From NCBI RefSeq assembly GCF_045788535.1, contig NZ_CP074074.1, forward strand, positions 3,782,001 to 3,846,000: 64,000 nt of DNA, read 5' to 3'. Source of the stretch: Allotamlana fucoidanivorans (GTDB lineage: Bacteria; Bacteroidota; Bacteroidia; Flavobacteriales; Flavobacteriaceae). Shown here in pieces: positions 31,928-40,377 of the stretch; position 1 is the first letter of the stretch, and each line of letters opens with the position of its first letter. A model generated the notes under the pieces. That model was not told the DNA's origin. It saw nothing but the letters and a program-made list of their open reading frames with translations, and ran no database searches. The translations under genes were made by a program, and so were the position numbers.

Positions 31928-33355
31928 TTAGCTTTTTACTTTTACTGGCACTAAGTCTTCTGCTCTAACATTTGCATCATTAGCGGCCACACTTTCATCT
32001 TCACTTGAAAAACGAATAGCTAAAGAAACTACCGCAGTTACAACCACTATGGCACCAATTATGAAATACCCACTAGACACTGCGGTAGCTGAAGCTGCAG
32101 ATTGTGCAGCTTTTATGGCTTCTTCACCTAAACCCTGATTTGCTGCAATAGCTGTTTTTTCGGCTACAGCCGATTGTGATTTTAATAACATAGCAGCTAA
32201 AAATGCCCCTACATTACCTCCAGCCCCAACTATACCAGAAACAGATCCAATTGCTTTTTTGTTTATAAATGGCACCACAGAAAATGTAGCTCCCTCAGCC
32301 ATTTGAACTGATAAACTAAATAATATTAAAAATGCGATACCAACAACAACACTAGTAGTTGTTGAGAAGGTCATCAACATAGCGCCTTGAACAGCAAGAA
32401 TACCAGATAAGAACAATACTCTACCTCGTAACCCTTTTAATTTTCCAAATTTATCGCCAAAGAAACCACCTAAAGTTCTGGCAAATATATTCATAAGTGC
32501 AAAAGACAACACTATATTTCCAGCGGTTACACGCTCAAGCTGAAATGTATTTTGTAAATAATCATCCATAGTACCATATACCGTCAATTCAATACCAAAG
32601 CAAGAGGCATATACTAAAAATAATATCCATGTTCTATAATCTTTTAAAACGGTAGCAAAACCAACTTGATCTTTCTTCTTTTCTATTTCAATTCCTGAAG
32701 CTTTCAAATCTTTAAAATTGCCCTGAGGTGTATCTTGGGTGAAAAAATAATACACAATACCCATAACAAAACAAACTATACCCGCTATAACCATAGAGTA
32801 TCTCCAGGCCTCTCCTTCGGCAACTCCAAAACCAACAACAGCGGCTGCAATAATTGGCATACCTAATCTATTGGCTCCTCCGCCAAGATTTCCCCAGCCT
32901 GCTGAAGTAGCATTAGCTGTCCCCACTATATTTGGCGCAAACATTAAAGAAGTGTGTACCTGAGTTATAACAAAAGAGGCGCCAATAAAACCAATAAACA
33001 ATCTGCATGTTAAAAATTGTAACGGCGTTTGCACCAATCCACATAAAATTACAGGAATAGCGCCTAGCATAAGCAACCAAGTGTAACATAATCTTGGCCC
33101 ATACTTATCACATAATTTACCAATAAGTAACCGGGCAAATACTGTTCCTGACACGGCAAGGATAATAGAATTCCATTTCTGGTCTGGCGTTAAACCCAAA
33201 TCTTTAACCACATCTGGCATAAATGGTACTATACCAAACCATGCAAAAAAGCAAAGAAAAAAGGAAATGGCGGTAATCCAAAAGGTGCGTATTGAAACGT
33301 TTTTCAGATTTAACAAATTTAATGTTGTAGACTTAGTTTGTGCTGTAGTATTCAT
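31928..33355 (-). CDS. narK: NarK/NasA-type nitrate-nitrite MFS transporter
   Basis: A 475-residue major facilitator with twelve predicted TM segments and the nitrate-porter signatures GWGNLGGGANR (helix 5) and VGAGGNVGAFLAAM (helix 11). The start is taken at ATG 33355; TTG 33361 is an in-frame alternative. A C-terminal extension of about 35 residues is charged. It supplies nitrate to NasA and possibly exports nitrite. The gene lies 125 bp upstream of nasA on the same strand, with its own promoter: a TAGATTTG minus-7 box abuts the 16-bp palindrome. Confidence 0.92.
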   Translation of the reverse strand: MNTTAQTKSTTLNLLNLKNVSIRTFWITAISFFLCFFAWFGIVPFMPDVVKDLGLTPDQKWNSIILAVSGTVFARLLIGKLCDKYGPRLCYTWLLMLGAIPVILCGLVQTPLQFLTCRLFIGFIGASFVITQVHTSLMFAPNIVGTANATSAGWGNLGGGANRLGMPIIAAAVVGFGVAEGEAWRYSMVIAGIVCFVMGIVYYFFTQDTPQGNFKDLKASGIEIEKKKDQVGFATVLKDYRTWILFLVYASCFGIELTVYGTMDDYLQNTFQLERVTAGNIVLSFALMNIFARTLGGFFGDKFGKLKGLRGRVLFLSGILAVQGAMLMTFSTTTSVVVGIAFLILFSLSVQMAEGATFSVVPFINKKAIGSVSGIVGAGGNVGAFLAAMLLKSQSAVAEKTAIAANQGLGEEAIKAAQSAASATAVSSGYFIIGAIVVVTAVVSLAIRFSSEDESVAANDANVRAEDLVPVKVKS

Positions 33356-33382
33356 AATCAAGTACTTTTATACGTACAAATC

Positions 33383-33398
33383 TACGTATTAATACTTA
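33383..33398 (-). promoter_or_regulatory. 16-bp operator palindrome before narK
   Basis: TACGTATTAATACTTA matches the globin palindrome at 15 of 16 bases. On the minus strand its last TA begins TAGATTTG, a perfect TAnnTTTG box, the same overlap as at nirB. Its centre lies 35 bp before the narK ATG. Confidence 0.65.
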
Positions 33399-33654
33399 AT
33401 TTATGCTTACAAAAAATTAAGTAAGTAGGAAAAAATGTGAGGTTGATAATTTTAGAAGTCTCATTTTAACTATTTGATAAAATATGATTTAAAATTAATG
33501 CGATTTTAAGAATTTAATGTTGTAAAAACTCTTGAATCATACGTAAACCTCCTTATTTTGGCAGTGACTTACTTAAAATTGACTAGAATACAAGGACAAA
33601 TACATGCTTGATAAAAAAGTATTTGCTTAAAAAAAACAGAGAAGGTGAAGTTGA
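33399..33654. other. Intergenic stretch between narK and the narL-like gene
   Basis: Together with the operator above this forms the longest gap in the window, 299 bp. It is AT-rich. I see no ORF or stable RNA hairpin. The only structure is a perfect inverted pair, TTAAGTAAGT (33417-33426) and ACTTACTTAA (33567-33576), 140 bp apart, each containing the TAAGT half of the nitrate-gene operator. Confidence 0.5.
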
Positions 33655-34322
33655 TTAGATTAACTGAAATTCTTTGGCCTTATTACTAAGCTCCATTAAA
33701 TTTTTAACATCCATTTTTTTCATGAGATTAAATCGATGTACTTCGGCTGTTCTTTTACTAATTTTTAATTCTTCAGCAATGTCTTTATTATTTTTTAACT
33801 GGAGCACCAAAGCCAATATTTGCTTTTCACGCTTAGTAAGCTTAAACGGATCTTCTCTTTTACTTCTACTTTTGCATCTACAGCGGTACTGGTATTACCA
33901 TTTACAAAATTGTTCATGATAATAGCAGAAACATCACCTGTAAAATATTTACCTCCGGAAGCTACCTTATTCAAAGCTTTTAAAAACTCTTCCTTACTAG
34001 CTCCTTTCAACAAATACCCATCTGCTCCAGCTTGTATAGCTTGAATCACATATTCCTCTGAATCGTGCATAGATAGCACCAATGTTTTCACATCATGATA
34101 GTGCTTTTTAACCTCACCTACTACCTCAATACCATTCATTTCTGGCATCCTGATATCTACAATTAAAACATGAGGTCTATTTTTATCAACAATATCTATA
34201 GCCTCTTTTCCATTAGAAGCTTCATCAATAACCACGACACCTGATTGGTCTTCTAACAATGCTTTAATACCATCACGTACTAACACGTGATCATCAGCAA
34301 GTACAACATTTATTACATCCAT
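33655..34322 (-). pseudogene. NarL/FixJ-type response regulator, frameshifted before the DNA-binding domain
   Basis: The receiver domain is intact from ATG 34322 (MDVINVVLADDHVLVRDG; phospho-acceptor Asp in VLIVDIRMPEMNG; Lys in GYLLKGA). At about 33858-33861, in a run of four A on the coding strand, the frame shifts by one base, and the open frame ends at 33795 with unrelated residues. The other frame continues exactly with a LuxR-type helix-turn-helix (FKLTKREKQILALVLQL, DIAEELKISKRTAEVHR) and stops at 33655. One missing A restores a full-length protein of about 220 residues. Either a real mutation, a sequencing error, or less likely a programmed shift. The cognate NarX-like kinase gene nearby is intact. 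Confidence 0.8.
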
Positions 34323-34356
34323 ACGGTTCAAATTATATCTGCAAAAGTAATAAAAT

Positions 34357-34372
34357 TAAGTAATACTACTTA
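34357..34372 (-). promoter_or_regulatory. 16-bp operator palindrome before the narL-like gene
   Basis: TAAGTAATACTACTTA matches the globin palindrome at 14 of 16 bases, centred 42 bp before the ATG at 34322. TACTTTTG, a TAnnTTTG match, lies 7 bp past the palindrome on the minus strand, so this response regulator has its own promoter in addition to read-through from ridA. Confidence 0.55.
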
Positions 34373-34374
34373 TT

Positions 34375-34764
34375 TTATCTTTTAAGGGCTGTTACTTCTA
34401 TCTCAATCAGCATGTTATCATTAGCTAATCCCGCAGAAATCATAGTTGCTGCTGGCTTTACCGTTCCAAAATATTTCTTTAAAACAGGCCAGCATTTCTT
34501 AAAATCATCAGCATTGGGTAAAATGTAAGAGACCCGTACAATATCCTGTAAAGAACTTTCTGCTTGTTCGAGTACCTCTTTAATGTTTAAAATGCATTGT
34601 TCGGTCTGCTTAACAATATCATTACTAATGGTCATATTAGTATAATTATACCCTGTTGTGCCAGACACAAACACCCAATCACCCTGAACAACAGCTCTTG
34701 AATATCCAATCTCCTTTTCAAATGTAGAGCCTGAACTAATTAATGTTCGTTGTGTTTTATTCAT
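34375..34764 (-). CDS. ridA: RidA-family protein
   Basis: A 129-residue YjgF/YER057c/UK114-family protein (GYSRAVVQGDWVFVSGTTGYN, ending MIEIEVTALKR). The family trimer hydrolyses reactive enamines/imines; the arginine that defines RidA proper, expected near residue 105, is not evident (PAATMISAGLAND follows), so it may be an Rid2/3-type member with another role. The start overlaps the end of the kinase gene by 8 bp, so it is co-translated in the nitrite operon. Its relation to nitrate sensing is unclear. Confidence 0.82.
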   Translation of the reverse strand: MNKTQRTLISSGSTFEKEIGYSRAVVQGDWVFVSGTTGYNYTNMTISNDIVKQTEQCILNIKEVLEQAESSLQDIVRVSYILPNADDFKKCWPVLKKYFGTVKPAATMISAGLANDNMLIEIEVTALKR

Positions 34765-36574
34765 TTAAAGGAATATTAAGTGTTACACGTGTCCCTTTTC
34801 CTTCTTCAGACGTTAGAAACAAACGTCCTCCAATATAATTGATGCGCTCACGCATAAAGGTCATACCCATTCCTCCATCACCTGTTTTTATGCGCTTTAT
34901 GGTCCTAGGATCAAACCCCTTACCATTATCATCAACTACCAAGCTCAATATATTTTTACTATGTGATAAGGATACAATGATATGCGTAGATTCAGCATAC
35001 TTAATGGCATTATTTATGGCTTCTTGAGTGATACGATATATATTAATCTCAGTAAGTGAATCTAATCGTTGATTAAAGTCTGTTTTATTGAAAAATACAA
35101 TTTCTTTTCCTGTAAGTCTGCTTAACTCATGTGTTAGCTTTATAATAGCTGGTACAATACCATGATCTGTTAGTTCTGGCGGTGTAAGATTAAAAGTTGC
35201 TGTTCTAACCCCTTTGATAATGTTTGACGTTAGCTCCTTTAAATGTTCAATTTTAGCAGCAGCTTTTTTTACATCATTGGCATCAATGCTTTCTAAGTTA
35301 TATTTTAAACCAGTGAGCATTTGGCCAATGCCATCGTGAACATCTTTGGCTATCCTATTCTGTTCTTTCTCCTGATTTTCAATGATTTTACTTGAAATAA
35401 TTTTCTGCTGACTCATCTTTTCCTCAAAGCTTTTTGTAGTCAACCTATCAATTTCAATTTGTGCTTTCTTTCGATCTGTTATTTCAGAGGCTATGATTAA
35501 CAATTCAGATTTTTCTTCTGTTGGGGTATAAGGAATCATTGCTAACTCTAACCAAATATCTTTACCTTCTTTAGTTCCTGCTTTAACCTCACCTTGCCAT
35601 CCCGTTTTTTTATGCTTCACTATCAAATCTTCAATAACCACTCTTTCATTTTCATTGGGAGAAATCACATTCCAAAACAACACATTATCATTAAATTTTG
35701 AATAATTAAATAACCTTGAAAATTTATTCCCCATATGTACCACACTCCCATTTGGTAAAATTCTGGCAAATAATAGAGTGTCATCCATGGCGCGACTTAA
35801 AGCTCTCAGCTCTCTAATAGATTTTTCTTTTGCTGCACTTAATATATCAGCATCAAAAGCCATTTTCTTAGCGCGACTTTCTGCCAACAACAAATCGGCC
35901 AGAATAGATTTTACCGATTTTGCCGCAGGCCAAAAAATGAATAAAAATTCACCCAACAAAATAATCAAGGTTAAAGCTGTAAGCCATAGCTCTAACTTTC
36001 TTAACCACTCTACTTTTTCATCGGCCTCTAAATCATATTGATTCACAATATCATCCATCAATGTCAAAAAAGCCGCTTCATGACTCGTTACCTTATTTAT
36101 ATCCGCCATGTAGGCCTCTAGCGGAAGCGGTGGTACGTTTTCAATCTTTTCAATAATAGCCTTAGAAGCCAAGCTAATGGTATCAAAAATAGGATTGATT
36201 AGTTTAAACTTTGAAGTTACTACCTTACTATTGGTTTTAGGTAACCCTAAACTATCATTGCCATACTGCAAGGCCACGTGCGACAATTCCCAAAGATGCA
36301 AGGTTTCTTTAATCTTATCTTTTAACTCAACCTTTCTTTGAAAATTGGTTTCTGAAGCAATTGAGACGATATCCTTAGTTAACTTCTGACTTAGCATACG
36401 TTGTCTCCCAGCTACATTTATAACCGTAGAGTCGCTCTCTTGCCTACTAAGATGTGTTCGTATTAAAATTTGACTTACTATAACTGATACCGCAATAGTA
36501 CTTAAGGCAAGAACATATAAACTGCGTAATTTATCAAACGTACTTTGGTCTAATGAATTACTGTTTTTTGTCAT
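34757..36574 (-). CDS. NarX-like sensor histidine kinase
   Basis: A 605-residue membrane kinase. TM1 at about 14-33 and TM2 at about 193-213 enclose a periplasmic four-helix domain whose start, VINVAGRQRMLSQKLTKD, is the PilJ/type IV NarX-like sensor motif that corresponds to the nitrate-binding P-box. A PAS domain (about 255-375) follows, then HisKA_3 with the phospho-accepting His in KDVHDGIGQM and an HATPase domain (DDNGKGFDP, GMGMTFMRERIN). It is the natural partner of the NarL-like regulator two genes downstream, which is frameshifted. The position inside the nirBD transcript suggests induction by nitrate or nitrite. Confidence 0.87.
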   Translation of the reverse strand: MTKNSNSLDQSTFDKLRSLYVLALSTIAVSVIVSQILIRTHLSRQESDSTVINVAGRQRMLSQKLTKDIVSIASETNFQRKVELKDKIKETLHLWELSHVALQYGNDSLGLPKTNSKVVTSKFKLINPIFDTISLASKAIIEKIENVPPLPLEAYMADINKVTSHEAAFLTLMDDIVNQYDLEADEKVEWLRKLELWLTALTLIILLGEFLFIFWPAAKSVKSILADLLLAESRAKKMAFDADILSAAKEKSIRELRALSRAMDDTLLFARILPNGSVVHMGNKFSRLFNYSKFNDNVLFWNVISPNENERVVIEDLIVKHKKTGWQGEVKAGTKEGKDIWLELAMIPYTPTEEKSELLIIASEITDRKKAQIEIDRLTTKSFEEKMSQQKIISSKIIENQEKEQNRIAKDVHDGIGQMLTGLKYNLESIDANDVKKAAAKIEHLKELTSNIIKGVRTATFNLTPPELTDHGIVPAIIKLTHELSRLTGKEIVFFNKTDFNQRLDSLTEINIYRITQEAINNAIKYAESTHIIVSLSHSKNILSLVVDDNGKGFDPRTIKRIKTGDGGMGMTFMRERINYIGGRLFLTSEEGKGTRVTLNIPLNE

Positions 36575-36584
36575 TGGCCTACAT

Positions 36585-37169
36585 TTAAGAAATAGCTTGT
36601 TTTACCAAGGCCAAACTTTTATCTGAATACGGAAGCTTTAAAGCTGCTTCGTGCCCTTTATCAGACATTTTAACCCAGGTTTTTTTAAGAATATCAATAA
36701 TCTTTTCGTCGTTATGCTTATCTGCAAACTCCTCAAAATAATAATCTAAAAACACCAAGCATATGGTATCTTCAAGTGTTTGTGATTCTTCATTTTTCTT
36801 AATCAGTTTTTTAAGAATAATAGCTTTTACTCTATCAATAAACTGATCATCATAGCCTACCGATTTTAAGATATCGGCCGTTAAATCAGCATGCATCTTT
36901 TTTAGGGTTTCACGCCATTTTAAATAGCCCACCCTATCCATTGGATATTCATCACGCGCAATTTTCCAACGGCATATATGCTGTGCTCTTGCTGCAATTT
37001 GTAACGCCTTTGAAGCATTAGGCTCAAACTGTAATAATTTGCGTGTCATACGCTGCGAGTATAATAACTCTTTAGGGTAGTCCATACCCGCAACTTGGTA
37101 TGTATTTATATCTTCAGAATTGGCTTTATCAATTAAAGCTATTGCGGTTTCAAATCTTGTCGGCTTCAT
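36585..37169 (-). CDS. DUF4202 family protein
   Basis: A 194-residue soluble protein of the DUF4202 family, with the conserved segments RFETAIALIDKANSEDIN, ARAQHICRWKIARDEYPMDR and YLKWRETLKKMHAD. The His/Asp pattern (QHICRW, DTICLVFLDYYFEEF) resembles an HD-domain-like helical fold. It lies between nirD and the kinase. Homologues are often found near nitrite reductase genes; no function is known to me. It may help nitrite reductase assembly or siroheme supply, but nothing in the sequence proves that. Confidence 0.78.
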   Translation of the reverse strand: MKPTRFETAIALIDKANSEDINTYQVAGMDYPKELLYSQRMTRKLLQFEPNASKALQIAARAQHICRWKIARDEYPMDRVGYLKWRETLKKMHADLTADILKSVGYDDQFIDRVKAIILKKLIKKNEESQTLEDTICLVFLDYYFEEFADKHNDEKIIDILKKTWVKMSDKGHEAALKLPYSDKSLALVKQAIS

Positions 37170-37192
37170 TTTTATGTATTTTGGTCTATTCG

Positions 37193-37570
37193 TTAATCCG
37201 AAAAGCCAATATACACATTTCCGTTTTCAATTTTAACAGGATAAGTTGCTATTTTTAAATCATTACCTCCTAAACCACTTCCATCTTCTAAAGAAAAGTT
37301 CTTTTTATGCATGGGGCAAGCTACTTTAGGAATATCATCTTTATCACCTATCATTCCCAAAGAAAGCACCATTTCCATTTTATGCGGGCACAAATTTTGA
37401 GTAGCGTACCATTTTCCTATTCTAGAAAAATTATAAACAGCTATTTGCTTGTTTTTATACTTAATACAGGCGCCGCTATTTTCTGGAAAATCAGTGGCTT
37501 CCCCCACTCTAAACCATTCGTTTACGGCATCTTCTGTAACCGTTTCGTATCGACTAAGTATTTCTTGCAT
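37193..37570 (-). CDS. nirD: Nitrite reductase small subunit NirD (Rieske type)
   Basis: A Rieske-like subunit of about 125 residues. I choose ATG 37570 (MQEILSRYETV); the longer frame to a TTG at 37615 would run into the dispersed repeat. The [2Fe-2S] ligands are visible as CPHK and CPMHKKNF, 32 residues apart, which not all NirD proteins keep. It completes cytoplasmic NADH-nitrite reductase with NirB. A 135-bp gap holding a repeat element separates it from nirB. Confidence 0.88.
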   Translation of the reverse strand: MQEILSRYETVTEDAVNEWFRVGEATDFPENSGACIKYKNKQIAVYNFSRIGKWYATQNLCPHKMEMVLSLGMIGDKDDIPKVACPMHKKNFSLEDGSGLGGNDLKIATYPVKIENGNVYIGFSD

Positions 37571-37602
37571 ATCTTTAAAATTTGTATCCGTTATTCTTTT
37601 TT

Positions 37603-37682
37603 TAGCGTTACCCAAGGGTCAGGCTTTTCGCTATATCTTTTTTTCCTTCCTCAAAAAAGGATGCCGCTTCAATCCCTAACGC
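37603..37682. repeat. Dispersed intergenic repeat, copy 2
   Basis: Begins AGCGTTACCCAAGGGTC and ends TTCAATCCCTAACGC. It shares with copy 1 (3893-3978) the terminal GCGTT/AACGC arms, a CCCAAGGG-type hairpin, GGCTTT, AAAAAGGAT and CAATCCCTAACGC, with differing interior. It lies between nirB and nirD. Confidence 0.6.
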
Positions 37683-37705
37683 AGCCTATTTGCTATAGCA
37701 GGTGT

Positions 37706-40219
37706 TTAACTCCAAGCCTTTGGCATTTTTTGCTCACGCATAGGCACAAACACTAAATTATCATCCGTATCATCAGAGTTTACAAAGTGTTTAAAACGTT
37801 TCATCATCTCAGGATTTTCAATAGCTTGTTTCCATTCACACTCATATTTGTTAACTAAACCTTGCATTTCGTTTTCAAGCTCTTCGGCAATCCCTAAAGA
37901 ATCTTCAATCACCACCTGTTTTAAATACTCTATACCACCTTCAAGTTTTTCTAACCAAGGTGCTGTTCGCATTAATGGAGCCGCCGTACGTATGTAGTAC
38001 ATTAAAAATCGATCTAAGTATTTTACAGCAGTTTCATCATCTAACTGCTCTGCCAGTAGTATAGCATGCTTTGGGGTAGCACCTCCGTTACCGCATACAT
38101 ATAAATTCCACCCACCATCAACAGCTATTAATCCAAAATCTTTACCTCTGGCCTCAGCACATTCTCTAATACATCCTGAAACGCCCCCTTTTAATTTATG
38201 TGGTGAACGTAAGCCTTTATACCTATTTTCAATATCAATTGCAAAGGTCACGCTCTCATGCATACCGTATCGACACCAGGTAGATCCTACACAACTTTTA
38301 ACGGTTCTTAATGATTTTCCGTAAGCATGACCACTTTCAAAACCAGCATCAATCAACTCTTTCCAAATCATAGGTAATTCATGAATTTGTGCTCCAAATA
38401 AATCTATTCTTTGACCACCAGTAATTTTGGTATATAAATCATATTTTTTAGCCACTTCACCAATGACGATCAGTTGATCTGGTGTAATTTCCCCACCAGC
38501 AACTCTAGGTACCACTGAATATGTACCATTACGCTGAATGTTAGCCAAAAATCTATCGTTAGTATCTTGAATACCAGGCTGTCGATTAGGTGTTTCCATG
38601 GTAATGGTGGCAAAAATAGAAGCTAAAGCAGGCTTACAAATTTCACAACCATGACCTTCTCCAAATAAATTTAAAGCCTCTTCATAATCGGCCACCTTAT
38701 TAACCTTTATTAAATCATAAAGCTCTTGTCTGTTAAAATTAAAATGCTCACAAAGCACTTCTCTAACCTCTTTCCCTAGTGATTTTAGGGTTTCATTAAC
38801 TAAATCAACCACCATAGGTTTACAGCCTCCACAACCAGAGGTTGCTTTGGTTTTTTCAATCACATCACTTAAATTATTGCTCTCGCCTTCAGTTAAAGAA
38901 CAACAAATATCACCTTTACTTACACTCTCACAAGAACAAACCTGAGCTGTATCTGGTAAATCTAACACACTTCCAAATGACGCACCGCCCTCACTTGCTG
39001 GCAAGATAAGCTGCGATGGATCCTCTGGGATAGCCATACCATTTAGGTATATTTGGTGCAACATATTATAATCGGTTGCATCGCCGACAAGAATACCTCC
39101 TAGTAAGCGTTTACCATCATGGCTTACATTAATTCGTTTATATAAATATTGCGTTTTATTTTCAAAAATAATAGAATGCCCTTTTGATGCTGGCATAAAC
39201 GGTTCTCCAAAACTAGCTACATCAACACCAATAAGTTTCAATTTGGTAGACATATCTATATCCTCAGGCATTAATGTTTCCGTTTTACCAATAATTTGAT
39301 CAACAGCAACCGCAGCCATATCATAACCAGGCGCTACAAGGCCATAAATCATTTGATTGTAAAGTGCAATTTCTCCAATGGCATAAATATTTTCATCAGA
39401 TGTTTGCATCTTATTATTAACCACAATACCGCCACGAACGCCCATGTCTAAACCACAGGTTTTTCCTAACTCATCACGAGGTCTTATTCCTGCCGAAATA
39501 ACCAGCATATCAACATCAAGCACATCATCTTCTCCAAACTCCATTCCCGTAATAAACTTATCACCCAATATTTGGTTGGTAGCCTTACTCAAATGAATAT
39601 TTAATCCTATAGATTCTAATTTTAATTGCAATACCTGACTACTTCTCAAATCAAGTTGTCTCGGCATTAATTTGTTAGCAAACTCAACAATATGAGGTTC
39701 TAAGCCCATATCTTTAACCGCTTTACCCGCTTCCAATCCTAATAAACCACCACCCAATACCGCGGCCTTCGCATTTGGTTTTTCTTCTTTAAGTTTAGCT
39801 GCATATGCCAGCATACCTTCTAGGTCTTCAATGGTTCTATATACAAAAACACCCTGCTTTTCAACCCCTTTAATAGGCGGAACAAATGCAGAGGATCCTG
39901 TTGCCAAAACCAAATAATCATAAGAAAACTCTTGGTCTGAGACTGTAGTAATTGTTTTCTTGGATCTATGAATATCACAAACGCGTTCACCAGTGATAAG
40001 TTCAATATTGTTATCAGCATACCATTCTGCCGGAGCCATTTCAAGTGCTTTAGCATCCTGATTCTCAAAAAATTCACTTAAATGAACTCTATCATATGCG
40101 GGTCTTGGTTCCTCACCAAAAACCGTGATCTTAAAGTTTTTAGCTTCCGATTTTTCAGCAAATTTTTCGCAAAATTTGTATCCAACCATTCCGTTTCCAA
40201 CTACAATAATATGCTTCAT
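37706..40219 (-). CDS. nirB: NADH-nitrite reductase large subunit NirB
   Basis: An 837-residue cytoplasmic enzyme reducing nitrite to ammonium. Domain order: FAD/NAD(P) oxidoreductase at 1-300 (VVGNGMVGYKFCEKF, GGGLLGLEAGKAVKD), a first [2Fe-2S] BFD-like site (CSCESVSKGDICC, SGCGGCKPM), a second BFD-like region (GHGCEICKPAL), and a sulfite/nitrite reductase half with siroheme/[4Fe-4S] ligands CVGSTWC (C-x5-C) and CIRECAEA (C-x3-C). All are intact. It heads the transcript nirB-nirD-DUF4202-kinase-ridA. The start ATG lies 25 bp after the palindrome, and TAGTTTTG forms its minus-7 box. Confidence 0.95.
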   Translation of the reverse strand: MKHIIVVGNGMVGYKFCEKFAEKSEAKNFKITVFGEEPRPAYDRVHLSEFFENQDAKALEMAPAEWYADNNIELITGERVCDIHRSKKTITTVSDQEFSYDYLVLATGSSAFVPPIKGVEKQGVFVYRTIEDLEGMLAYAAKLKEEKPNAKAAVLGGGLLGLEAGKAVKDMGLEPHIVEFANKLMPRQLDLRSSQVLQLKLESIGLNIHLSKATNQILGDKFITGMEFGEDDVLDVDMLVISAGIRPRDELGKTCGLDMGVRGGIVVNNKMQTSDENIYAIGEIALYNQMIYGLVAPGYDMAAVAVDQIIGKTETLMPEDIDMSTKLKLIGVDVASFGEPFMPASKGHSIIFENKTQYLYKRINVSHDGKRLLGGILVGDATDYNMLHQIYLNGMAIPEDPSQLILPASEGGASFGSVLDLPDTAQVCSCESVSKGDICCSLTEGESNNLSDVIEKTKATSGCGGCKPMVVDLVNETLKSLGKEVREVLCEHFNFNRQELYDLIKVNKVADYEEALNLFGEGHGCEICKPALASIFATITMETPNRQPGIQDTNDRFLANIQRNGTYSVVPRVAGGEITPDQLIVIGEVAKKYDLYTKITGGQRIDLFGAQIHELPMIWKELIDAGFESGHAYGKSLRTVKSCVGSTWCRYGMHESVTFAIDIENRYKGLRSPHKLKGGVSGCIRECAEARGKDFGLIAVDGGWNLYVCGNGGATPKHAILLAEQLDDETAVKYLDRFLMYYIRTAAPLMRTAPWLEKLEGGIEYLKQVVIEDSLGIAEELENEMQGLVNKYECEWKQAIENPEMMKRFKHFVNSDDTDDNLVFVPMREQKMPKAWS

Positions 40220-40243
40220 AAATTACGTATTTGAAAACAAAAC

Positions 40244-40259
40244 TAAGTATTTATACTTA
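40244..40259 (-). promoter_or_regulatory. 16-bp operator palindrome and minus-7 box before nirB
   Basis: TAAGTATTTATACTTA, one base from the globin palindrome. On the minus strand its last TA begins TAGTTTTG, a full TAnnTTTG match (downstream edge at about 40238). A bound regulator would contact the promoter directly, allowing repression, or activation only through a rearrangement like that of MerR. Confidence 0.65.
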
Positions 40260-40377
40260 TTTTTAGTTATAAAACTAAGAAAAAATCACGTAAAACATGT
40301 ATTATTACTAATTTCTCAAATAGCTAGAAGAATAATTGCTTAATAGCAAAATAAAGGGTTTAGTTTTTACCGAAATG

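Noticed and set aside
33795..34331. A complete 178-residue response regulator
   Set aside because: The last 24 residues are out of frame; the other frame gives a perfect LuxR-type HTH, so this is a frameshifted gene. The start at 34331 is a TTG; ATG 34322 fits better.
37571..37615. N-terminal extension of NirD from a TTG codon
   Set aside because: It lies partly in the dispersed repeat and has no support; ATG 37570 gives the expected protein.
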